Assembly: GCA_004194705.1 (NCBI GenBank)
Contig: SADC01000928.1
Location: forward strand, 118,187-182,186
Source of the DNA: Ditylenchus dipsaci
Taxonomy: Eukaryota > Nematoda > Chromadorea > Rhabditida > Anguinidae
Length of the DNA: 64,000 nucleotides
Direction of reading: 5' to 3'
Part shown: piece after piece, positions 32,401 through 41,100 of the stretch
Layout: the number at the start of each line of letters is the position of its first letter
Position numbering within the stretch: position 1 is the first letter of the stretch
The notes under the pieces: generated by a model
What the model saw: the letters and a program-made list of their open reading frames with translations, nothing else
Databases searched by the model: none
Told to the model about the DNA's origin: nothing
Translations under genes and position numbers: made by a program

Positions 32401-35400
32401 TAAGCTGAAAATTATTAAAAATCATCATAACGTATCCAGAATAGTGCCCTGAATATGATTTTATAATGCTAAAACAGCGAATTGACTTACAGAACATCAG
32501 TTTTTCTGAAGTATTTTCGTATCTCGCAGGGCACACAGATGGTAATATGGAGGCAGTGATACTGATAGGTGGCACTGAGGCGGTAGTACCAACGTATCGA
32601 ACAAGTATCAGTACTCAGGTTGATGTACCTAGGTAGTGGTACATGGGTGGTGGTAGAAAAAGAGGTCGCCCACTTGATTACATTTTTTTACGTTTTTAAG
32701 TTCCAAAGCTTGTTTTATGCATTAACTCGAGCATTCTTGAGATGGTTTGACATTAGTAAATTCACGTTTTGCAAGATTTACGAGAACTGTGAAAAATACC
32801 ATCAAAACTTAGTTTCACTGCCGTCAAATCATTTCTAGAATGCTCAAATTAGTGCAGAAAACAAACTTTAGATCTCAAAAACATATATATTTTTTTTATC
32901 TAAGTGGACGACCAAAATTTGTTATTTACCTACGAAGCCCGAATGAGGGAGCCCAAATGAGTCTTGCCCAAATGAGTAGTAACCCCTAACATACGCTGGC
33001 TACCTTTGCCTAAGCCTAAGGCCTTAGAAAGAGAGTAAAAACAATACAAGTGAAAGTGCATTGATGAGGAGTTATGTGCCAGTGAAACATACGTGAGGGG
33101 TCCGCGACGTTTGAGTCCCGGGCCGTTTGGGTCCCACGCCGTTTGTGTCCCGGCCGTTTGTGTCCGGCCGTTTGTGTCCCGGCCGTTTGAGTCCCGGCCG
33201 TTTGGGTCCCAGGCCGTTTGAGTCCCCGCACAACTATTATTCATTTTCAAAAAAATATTTTGTTTTGTTAAAAGAAATTGTTTCGTGAATTAAACTGATA
33301 TTTATCTAGAGATCTGATGTTGGATGCTGCTACAGAAGTGGCCCGAAGAATTGTAAATGGCCTCAGTGACTATTCAAGCGATGAAGAAAATCAACAGCAA
33401 GCTGCCATTCAGCCTTACGGTCTACTTCCGGTTACTACGCGTTTGGGCCCTCCGCATACAATCCATCGAAAATTTTGACTTTTCTAGATTTTCTACCTGC
33501 CTGCCTTCGGCAGGCAACCTAATTCAATAGGAAGCCCCTTTGAGGGTACATGGTCCGGGATAAGGGCTGACCCTTTAGGGGTACATGGTACGGGATAAGG
33601 GCTGACCCTTTGGGGTACATGTACGGGATAATGGCTGACCCTTTGATGACCCACATAGCTTTTTCTTGGTGCAGCACCAGTTCTAATACGTACAACACAT
33701 CTGCGTTGAAAAATATAAAATTTTTATAATTGGGGCCTAAATGCGGGCCCAAATGCGGGGCCAAATGCGGGATCAATGCTGGGGAGCATTGATTGCTCGG
33801 CTGGGGAGTAAAACGGCCTGGGACCCAAACTGCCTGGGACCCAAACTGCCTGGGACCCAAACTGCCTGGGACCCAAACGGCCTGGGACCCAAACGGCCGG
33901 GACTCAAACGGCCGGGACACAAACGGCCTGGGACCCAAACGGCCGGGACTCAAACGGCCGGGACACAAACGGCCGGACACAAGCGGCCGTGGGACCCAAA
34001 CGGCCCGGGACTCAAACGTCCTGATCCTACGTGAGATTATATATCCTCAGCGTTTACAATCAGGAGAGTGCGGTGCCAACAGCTGTTATCCAGAAGGAAA
34101 CTAATATGATATTTTTTAAATGCTGATGACCTTGTGCGGGTCTTTCTTCAGTCAGAATCTAATAGGAACGAGAATGTACTTCTCCATGAAAGCTGCATTG
34201 ACTGGAAGGGAGAATCGTATAAGACTAAAACTTACTGGGAATGCGTCAAGGTCGACGAATGCAACGACACGAACCTAACACCCCTATTTTACATTATTCA
34301 AACATTTTCGGAGAATACGATGCTTTTCGGAGAAATGTACTTTTCGGGAAAATGAACTTTTCGAGGAAACGTAATTTTCTGGAAACGTACTTTTCGGGAA
34401 AATGACCGTGTCCCCTTTTAGAGGTGGGACGTTGTGGATAGATATGTTGAACGCTATCATGAAATCAGTGCTGAACTGGACTGCAAATTTTATTCATCGT
34501 AAGATCGCTTTTCTCAATTTTCCAAACAATTTTTTTCAGTTGCCTTTTAGAAGACACTTTGGAGAGTAGTGGATACCGTCGACAGCGCTTGTTGGATATG
34601 TCAGATGCCATACGGATCGACCTTATCAGATCGGTTTAACATCATTGTTTCATACCATCGACATAATTTGGTTGTTACACATTGCAGGAAATAATGGCTG
34701 GGATCTGTCTAAGCTTGGAATCCCGTAGTCCTAGCGATACAGAGAGAGAAAACAACTATCTTAATGAAGGAGTTGTCAAGTCTGCAGATAAAATTTACAA
34801 TTGGATTCCTCCATCATTGGTAGTGCCATCCAAACATTTATTTATACACACAAATTCAAAAAATTGTACATAGGAAGTAGCTTGGCCTAGGATTACTGCT
34901 TTGTTTGTGCAACGAGCCATTGAAGCCACTCCAAACATCGATCGCAAGAACTATCAGTCATTAGCTGAAGAAATACTAACTATAGCTCAGGAAAGGGACG
35001 CCTGAGTAAGTTATTTGGCGATTTCAGCTAAAAATGACATGAAATTTCAGCTTCACTTACCAGGTCCTAGTTACAGATGCTTCACTTCAAACTGAGACTG
35101 TGTGCAATTCTCACAGTTGTTTACAATACGAGATCTGCATAGTATTGACACTTTTGTTTTGAGACATGAGAAAAATGGGTCATCAAAAAGGTTAGAAGCC
35201 AACCAATGGATCGCAGCCAACAAATACAACATTATAGAAGTTTTAGGTAAATAATTTTGTTGTTAAAGTCTTTTAAATCAGTCCATTATAGAGAAAATGG
35301 ATCCTCAGACAGTTTAAACCAAACACTTCATGCACTAGATCGTCAAGTGGGCCTTTTTGGCAATAATTCATTCTTCAAAACTGCCGTTTAATACGCAACA

Positions 35401-35540
35401 ACAAGTTTCTGGCATCCCAGTGCACAATAGAGACAGGAATGGCTGCTGAAAGTTTGGATAGAAACAGCATCGCCCATATAGAATACTTCACAAACGGACT
35501 GACTTCAGCAAAACTTTACAAATTGTTTGTGTTTATATAA
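26447..35540 (+). CDS. Gene B copy 2 (B2), secreted-protein family
   Basis: Function not recognised; close copy of B1. Exons: 26447-26510 (signal peptide MSFSITFSLIIFSTF), 26571-26735, 26789-26923, 29380-29524, 29568-29644, about 34422-34498, 34540-34633, 34688-34819, 34874-35005, 35051-35246, 35292-35540. The upstream ATG at 26390 hits a stop in this copy, supporting 26447. The intron after exon 5 is swollen to 4.8 kb by a 4.3-kb transposon. Frame breaks against B1: a 2-bp loss near 26693, a lost GC-run base near 34996 and a lost T near 35387. Most exons are nearly identical to B1, but the middle of exon 8 (34715-34790) and the end of exon 4 differ strongly. Confidence 0.78.
26965..27180. 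repeat. Dispersed repeat shared with 20985-21265
   Basis: Opposite orientation to the copy in A2. It contains GGGGTCTGGGACATA and TTAGGATCGGGGTAGG. Part of the same motif set is visible near 18375-18480 in A2 intron 2. Confidence 0.55.
27238..27423. mobile_element. pogo/Tigger-like MITE (186 bp)
   Basis: Ends CAGTCGACGCTCGATTTAGT on both sides, flanked by TA (27236-27237, 27424-27425). Each arm repeats CTCGATTTAGTGTTCA. The first 12 bp equal those of 10407-10586, though the bodies differ. Confidence 0.9.
27690..28967. mobile_element. CACAGCGTGTCAA element, copy 2
   Basis: Ends CACAGCGTGTCAAAACC and TTGACACGCTGTG. Shares subterminal sequence with 6808-8282. Contains a nested foldback at 28401-28814 (ends GGTCACACCCTTGGTCGATG and GTGTGACC, arms with GTCGACTT and GAACTTCTTTTGTGGCC). 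Confidence 0.75.
28971..29344. repeat. Foldback GGCAAGTCGAGGTCG
   Basis: Arms GGCAAGTCGAGGTCGAG and, reversed, AGGCGAGTCGTGGTCGC; inner arms pair CTTAGATTCCGAGCTATC with GATAGCTCAGAATCTAAG. Directly abuts the 27690-28967 element and the B2 exon 4 region. Confidence 0.65.
30465..31315. mobile_element. Poly-C-ended palindromic element, copy 3
   Basis: Arms GAATCCCCCCCCCACGGGACTG, trimmed, and their complement; then GTGGAGGAGATAACTTCATA and GTGTTTCTCGACCCC. The centre (about 30730-30985) is the best-preserved TCTAAGGTA hairpin core. Confidence 0.8.
30728..30985. repeat. Reference copy of the TCTAAGGTA hairpin core
   Basis: Order: ATACTGGGGCCTACCGCAT, the CACTTTCGAGTG mini-hairpin, TGTCTAAGGTATGT, GCGCATCTCAACTCC, a GC-rich stem around GCCCCTGCGCCCC, then the mirror with ACTTACCTTAGACA. 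Further copies: about 11955-12185, 16215-16435, 31678-31895, 38760-39000, 58848-59090 and 63310-63470. Both strands present a consensus 5' splice donor (AAG|GTATGT, AAG|GTAAGT). Confidence 0.75.
31385..31905. repeat. Poly-C palindrome, half copy 4
   Basis: Left arm and core closely match 30465-30985, starting TTCAGAATCCCCCCC; the right arm has been lost and joins the 31906-32531 palindrome. Confidence 0.65.
31906..32531. repeat. Near-perfect 626-bp palindrome
   Basis: Symmetric about 32218: AGCTGCGAGATACCCTGCG-type left end, TCAATTCGCTGTTTTAGC and GGTTGCAGTTCAGAATCC arms return as complements at the right, ending at CGTATCTCGCAGGG (about 32531). Centre near CTGTGGATCGAAAAA. Lacks the TCTAAGGTA core. 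Confidence 0.75.
33314..33430 (+). other. Exon-like segment inside a foldback element
   Basis: An open frame between acceptor-like ATTTATCTAG and donor-like TTACG|GTCTAC. It reads MLDAATEVARRIVNG then LSDYSSDEEN, with coding-like composition unlike the surrounding repeats. I do not recognise the protein. It could be a captured host exon or part of a lost internal gene of the element. Confidence 0.45.
33535..33648. repeat. Three-copy 35-bp tandem repeat
   Basis: Three imperfect units of GGGATAA(G/T)GGCTGACCC followed by TTT..GGGGTACATG. Located between the exon-like segment and the right repeat array of 33098-34027. Confidence 0.75.
34044..34280 (+). other. Exon-like, cysteine-rich coding segments
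   Basis: Two open stretches with plausible acceptors: after ATATATCCTCAG a short one with GECGANSCYPEG, and after GTCTTTCTTCAG (34149) one with NVLLHESCIDWKGES, YWECVKVDECNDTN. The Cys spacing looks like an extracellular module, family not recognised. They lie inside the 30102-34414 transposon and are absent from B1, so they may be transduplicated host sequence. Confidence 0.5.
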
Positions 35541-35659
35541 CTGTTTGACTCACGAAGTTCCCACAATACTAATAGCTTCCAAAATACACTACTTCGCCAG
35601 TTTCTTTTATTTACTCCCGACATTGACTCAAAAACAATTTATAACAATAGATAACATAA

Positions 35660-37844
35660 CTAATACATATTCCTTTGTCCTTTTCTCCATTCCTTTACCA
35701 TATCATGTCCTTCTTCAGTCACCACCAGCAACCTCTGCATACTGTTCTGCCATTGAAGAATATTGTTTCCCGATGCAAAGTCCCTCATCTCAACGAATTC
35801 GGCTTCAGAATCGAAGTTGGAGTAGAGCGTGCCATCAGTACAGTTCAATCTCTTTCGTTCTTCATCCCATAAATGTATCTACAAGATATGAAAATAATGA
35901 GCTTTCCCCAACCAAAAAGTATATAAACACCTGGTCTACAACATTGGATGGGATACAATTGGCTTGTCCTTGCGCTGCTATTGACTGTGGATGACCATTG
36001 GCTTTAAGATACAGAACAATTTGCTCAGCTGTGACACCCGTCTGCAATTTTCGTTATTCCTTCAAGAAACGAGAAATAAAGCATAGCCTTAAATTCAGCT
36101 AAACATTTGAATAACAAATCGGGGTCTAACGTGTACATCAAATCCTCGTCCTCAAATGTGACACTTAAATTGCCAGACCAACAATAACGAACCATAAATA
36201 CATAAGCTGCTTGACATAAATGTTGACTGTTTTTAACTCAATTACTCAGCTGATTCATTGACCATGTCGAAAAAACATGCACAAACCTGCAATGCTTTCC
36301 TAACGGAGTCCCTTGTAATTTCTCCAACCACCACATCGTGGAACGATACAGCAGTGAAGTGAAAATCGAGAGAATGGCCATTTGAAGGGTAGAGTCTGTG
36401 TAGGCGAAAACCTGAAGTTTGTTTCAACCATAAGAAATCCTTTGGTAGTCTTGTTCCCAGACGCTGAGGACAAGTTTTTCGCAGAAGCAGCTGCTGTTTG
36501 ACTAGGTTCTCTCGCAGTTCCCTCACTGGCAGCCAGGACATAGAGCAATGGAGTCAAGAAGAAATACCTACGACAAATAAACATTACTAAAAAGGATCGA
36601 TGAATAGAGGGCTATCCAAACACTACCCGTCTTTCCTTTTACGCATGTATACAAGTCCTATTTCTCTCATGTGGAGCAAAAATTGCTGCACTTCTGGCGG
36701 CCACTCGGAATTAATTGAGATCGGAGTTGATCTGGAACCATCTTTCTGGGTATCTAAGTCTAGAAAAAAAGATATTTTATGGACCAACAGTTTACAAAAA
36801 AATTACTGTCACATGTAGAGACACTCAGCATAAGCTTGAGGAAGAATTCGACTGAAGAGAACACATCAGTTTCTTTGCTTTCATCCAAGTAGCGTAGGTA
36901 GTAGATCACATATGTCCAAATTTGCTCCACTCGACTTAGCAGCAGAAAATGAAAGCCTTCTTTTGAAATCTCCAAATTAGTGCCCACTAAAAAGACCAGT
37001 CAGTTATTCACAATCGCATAAATTCTATCTGCAATGCAACTTACTGAAACCAACATGCTGGAATAGTTCTCTTGTGGAACTGGACACCGCTTTGATCGTA
37101 GCATCGTTTGGCGAAACCAAATAGCGCAGTACTGTTTCCAACACTCAACAGATTTCTTGAGCAAATCTTTATCTCCCGGTTTCTTTTTCTTTGACAATTT
37201 TTCTTCGAAAACATCTAACCTCTTGAATTCAGTCAATTGAGTCGGACTAGACAAAAGACTAGATATGAAATTCATGCGGAAATCGGTCTGAAAAAATAAA
37301 CGAATTGTCGTCTGCTCGAGTTTTTCAAAAAATAGCACGTACGTTAACTTCTTTTTTGCCGTCCAGATGGCCCTCAACGATGCGAAGCTTGAAGAGAAGC
37401 ACCAAATTTTGATAGATTGTCATCAGAAACCGCTTCTTTGCCCATTTCTTCCAGTCGCTATAATATTTTTGGTGATTTTTTACGGCAACCGGACATTTAG
37501 CATAATTTGTGCAATTTGTCCGCGGACATTTAGCATAATTTTTCGGTATGATTCGGGCAAAACAACCGAATCATACCGAAAAATTATGCTAAATGTCCGC
37601 GGACAAATTGCACAAATTATGCTAAATGTCCGGTTGCCATTTTTACCTAGCACAATGATACTTACAAACCTGTTTGGTCGATACAACAGATGTTGGAAGC
37701 ATTTCTGAGACATTGGAGGAAGCATTCGGAAGACTGAGATCACACATGACTTACTTTCGTACATCCTTAACAGCAGATCTTCGTCAATTGAGCAAGGTAT
37801 ATGAGAAACGGTCGATCAAAGAAGAGATCTTTTGCGGTCGTCAT
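35660..37844 (-). CDS. GTF2H4: TFIIH subunit p52 (TFB2/GTF2H4)
   Basis: Core TFIIH subunit that anchors and stimulates the XPB helicase in transcription initiation and nucleotide excision repair. Eight exons: 37844-37666, 37457-37343, 37287-37045, 36986-36807, 36759-36627, 36567-36287, 36041-35931, 35878-35660. Family matches run the full length: LLLRMYESKSCVISVFR, TDFRMNFISSLL, EGFHFLLLSR, FLLHMREIGLVYMRKRK, GFLMVETNFRF, GEITRDSVRKALQ, GVTAEQIVLYLKANGHPQ and the C-terminal LLVVTEEGHD. Length (about 460 aa) fits the family. Four one-base losses (about 37785, 37127, 36411, 36349), three or four of them in T runs, break the frame; splice sites and flanking protein stay intact, so I treat them as likely sequence errors. 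Start chosen at the only ATG ahead of the first conserved block. Confidence 0.93.
37484..37638. mobile_element. GG..CC MITE in GTF2H4 intron 1
   Basis: A 155-bp near-perfect hairpin with ends GGCAACCGGACATTTAGC. The short repeat GGACATTTAGCATAATT occurs twice per arm. Flanks are ATTTTTTAC and ATTTTTAC, an 8-9 bp target duplication differing by one T. Wholly intronic. Confidence 0.85.
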
Positions 37845-38108
37845 ACTTGTAACTTGTGTATCAGCTGCAAATCACAAAATTAGAGAACAAAAATCCTATT
37901 CATAAGGAGTTGTGATATTCACAGCTAATGATTCGAAATATTCACAGTTAAGCAAAACAATGTGTAACAAGACTTTATTATGGTAACAAACGTAACAATA
38001 ATTAACAAACATACTTAACAAATCAGAATTTGGTAACTCCGGGAGTCTGAAGTGACCAAATTCAATTAATAATCTTAGAGCCGCTGTATCCTAAACTAAA
38101 ATCATGTT
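37845..38108 (-). promoter_or_regulatory. CNOT11-GTF2H4 spacer with acceptor-like site
   Basis: The 264 bp between the CNOT11 stop and the GTF2H4 ATG. On the minus strand GTGATTTGCAG ends about 20 nt before the ATG, and no donor is obvious between it and the CNOT11 stop. That is the arrangement expected of a trans-splice acceptor in an operon; a short 5'-UTR intron is the alternative. Confidence 0.45.
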
Positions 38109-41100
38109 CTATTTGACCTGCAATATCGATTGGTATAATGTTGAGGCTTCCTTCAATGAAAGAAAGATCGTCGAAAAGTTTTGCATTTCTGTCAGGCGTG
38201 GCTGAAAGTCATGTAAAGTTGCATGCACATTCTTATTCTTTTTCTATTGTGGATCATCAACTAACCTTTGCATCGAAATTTTTCAAACGAATTAAAGTGG
38301 CAAAGAAGACACAGACCATGCGGACCAGACGGTGGGTTAGCAGTTGATTAGGGTCATTCTGCTCACAGGATACCATGCAGTAACTAATAAATCCTGAATG
38401 AGACTTCATTAGAAATTCACACGTAGAAAATTAGTAAAGCCTACGATTAAGAAAATCTTCAGGTATTTTAGCTGCTGAAAATTTATCTGGTAAATTTTTT
38501 GTTTCTTCTTACATAAAAATTTGGTGTTAGGCACACGGCTTGGCTAAAGTACACTATTCGGGGTAGCCCAAAAGTGGGTTTTTTAGGGGAAAGTATGTTT
38601 TAGGCCCTAAAAACGAAAAGGCGAAAAAAGTGTGGGATGGACATTTTTCGAAGAAAAAATTTTTTCGATTGCCTTGGTCCCCCTGTTGTTTTTAGTCATT
38701 TTTGCCTTGATTCCCCTTATGTTTTTTGGTCATTTTTCGACTCAAAAAGATGGAATTTGAACATAGTTTTGTTAACTGGGGCCTACCGTATAAATAAACT
38801 CTGGTATGCATGCTTTTTCATGCATCCAGAGTCACTTTCGAGTGATTTGTGTATAAGGTATGTGGGTGTGCGCATCTCAACTCCAAGCCCCCGCGCCCCC
38901 GAAAGGGGCGCAGGGGGCTTGGAGTTAATATGCGCGCACGCACTTACCTTAGATATGATTCCGAGCAAGACTCATGATCAAAAATGCATAAAGAAGCTTT
39001 TTTGCAAAGCTCCAGTGACCAAAACGAGGTAAAATACCAAAAAATGACCAAAACCATAGGAGGGACCAAGGCAATTGAAAATTTTTTTTAAAAATGGCCT
39101 TCCCACACTTTTTTTGCCGTTTCTATCGTTTAAACGGCCTAAAAATACTTAGACCTTGAAAAAACGCATTTTCGGGCTACCCGCATAGGACGGCTATCGA
39201 TTACCGACGGTCAATGAATTTTTTTTTCGAAATTTTTGATCAAAATCGTCAATTTTCACGGCAAAAGTTTCTGGAAAGTTGACCCTAATACCAAAATCTC
39301 ATCCTGAATCCGAATCCGTTGAGATCAGATCAAAATATTTTTTATAGACTGAGATACCCATTAAAATAGGTAAATGGTGCCAAATTCCTGATCCATCTAC
39401 TAAAAATAGCTATATATCAGCCCATAAAAATTATTTCGATCTGATCTCAACGGATTCGGATCATTCACATTTTATTCACATTTTGCGCACTTTGTGACCA
39501 TTTGTATGTATGTATGTACATGTATTTTTGTTATCACACTAGAACTATACTAGAGTGCATAGGCGCCTATCAGCGCCTATGCACTCCAGTAGGTACCCTA
39601 TATCTAAGTACCCTATATGGTATCTTTATCGTACTTAAATTTTATGGTAGATATGTGTTAATATTACACCCACCCTCCTCCTCAGATACTAGCAGTATCT
39701 AGTAGCTAAGGTATCTAGTAGCTAGGAGGTTCCATGTAGCTCGGGTCCAATCCTGGTGTTAGGGTACTATCCTGTTGGGTCGAGCTCCATCCTGGTCTTT
39801 GAGAAGTATGCACGTGGTTCATGCGCCATCCTGGTAGTTCGACCAACTCCTGGTGGTTGTGGGGTATATACGTGGTTCGGGTCCCAAATGGTGGTTCGAG
39901 TACTTTCATGGTGGTTTGGGCCCCATCCTGGTGGTTGGAGGGTATGCATGTGATTCAGGCCCATCTTAGTGGTTGGGGTAATTACCTGTTGGTTCGAGCC
40001 CCATCCTGGTGGTTGGGGTGCTATCGTTGTTTATGTTGTATTTCCACACAACTTTAAAGGGGCATGCCCACGCTAATAAGAGGTGGTGCCCGGGAATTCA
40101 AAATTTTTTCCTAATCATTGAAGTTCTGTACGGATTTTTCAACTTGGTTTCTAACAAAACAAGGCCTAGAATTTAATTTTAGGTATGGTTTTGTTAGAAA
40201 CCAAGTTGAAAAATACGTACAGAAGTTCAATGATTAAGAAAATTTGAATTCCCGGGCACCACCTCTTATTAGCGTGGGCATGCCCACTTTAATGAATATG
40301 TTGAATTAATTTTTTCATATGATTTCATTTATTCTCTTTCTTATCTAGAGAGATCAAGACAATTCTCATGTAGAGATTTTGTTACTTGTTAATAATTATA
40401 TATTTTCGGGGAAAATGAACTTTTGGGTGAAGTGAACTTTCGGGGAAATAAAGCTTCGGGGGAAATCAACTTCCGGGGAAATGAAGCTCACCCCACAATA
40501 GGCTATTTTCTTTAAAGTCATCAGTTCGACGGTCGAGCTTCAACCCTACGACCCCTGGACACACTCGATTTTTCATATTTTCAAATTTTTTATTATTATT
40601 GTGTCATTCGAAGTGAAATCAAAAAGTATACATAGGTCAAAATGTGAAAAAGTCAAAATTTACGGACAAAACGGACAAAAAGGGACATAAACACCAATTT
40701 ACCTTGCTTTCACATGTAGAAATAAATTTGTTTACAGTTACTAGGCTTTGCACCGAGAATTCCAAATTCAGTAATATTTCCATGTGCAGGCTTAGTGCTT
40801 CTAGATCGTAGATTAGTTCGTGGATTAGTAGTTCTGCTGCGATATCTGGTTGACATTCGATGAATTTTGGAAACTGAAATTGTTTACACTCAGATTTTGT
40901 TTATGAATTGTCAAAACCCGATACCTCATCCACTAGGCTGATGTCTCTAAATATATCAGGATCTTCTGTCACTGCCGCCATCAGTTTGGCTACATCCACT
41001 CTAGACAAAGTTGCACCTGAGCCATTTGCTATTTTCCTTAAGCAATCTATGGCATGGTTTTTGGTCTCAGCAATGCCGACAGATGATGGAGTAGAAAACT

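Larger units (their letters stand above)
33098..34027. mobile_element. GG..CC foldback with 8-bp TSD TACGTGAG
   Basis: Exact 8-bp duplication TACGTGAG (33090-33097, 34028-34035). Ends GGGTCCGCGACGTTTGAGTC and, reversed, GGATCAGGACGTTTGAGTC. Each arm is an array of 14-17 bp units, type GGGACCCAAACGGCCT: about seven at the left and thirteen at the right. The spacer holds an exon-like segment (33314-33430) and a three-copy 35-bp repeat (33535-33648). Confidence 0.9.
30102..34414. mobile_element. 4.3-kb GG..CC element with 9-bp TSD CTTTTAGAG
   Basis: Exact 9-bp duplication CTTTTAGAG at 30093-30101 and 34415-34423. Ends GGTACGTATCGTTTCCCCG and, reversed, GGGACACGGTCATTTTCCCG. Each end has an array of about six 15-16 bp units of the type TTCCCCGAAAAGTTCA (30113-30215, 34318-34408). 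It lies in the B2 intron after exon 5. Inside are palindromes (30465-31315, 31385-31905, 31906-32531), the 33098-34027 element, and exon-like sequence at 34044-34280. Confidence 0.88.

Noticed and set aside
33108..34020. Regularly spaced short repeats resembling a CRISPR array
   Set aside because: Units are contiguous 14-17 bp repeats with no unique spacers, arranged as inverted arms of an element with a target duplication in a eukaryotic genome.
33519..34104. Open frames of 97-153 codons
   Set aside because: Translations of the 16-mer arrays and of the 35-bp tandem repeat.
35527..35994. 155-codon open frame on the plus strand
   Set aside because: It is antisense to the conserved last exons of GTF2H4 and has no family match.
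37000..37377. GTF2H4 region as a pseudogene
   Set aside because: Breaks are single-base homopolymer losses while splice sites and conserved residues persist; sequence error is the simpler explanation.
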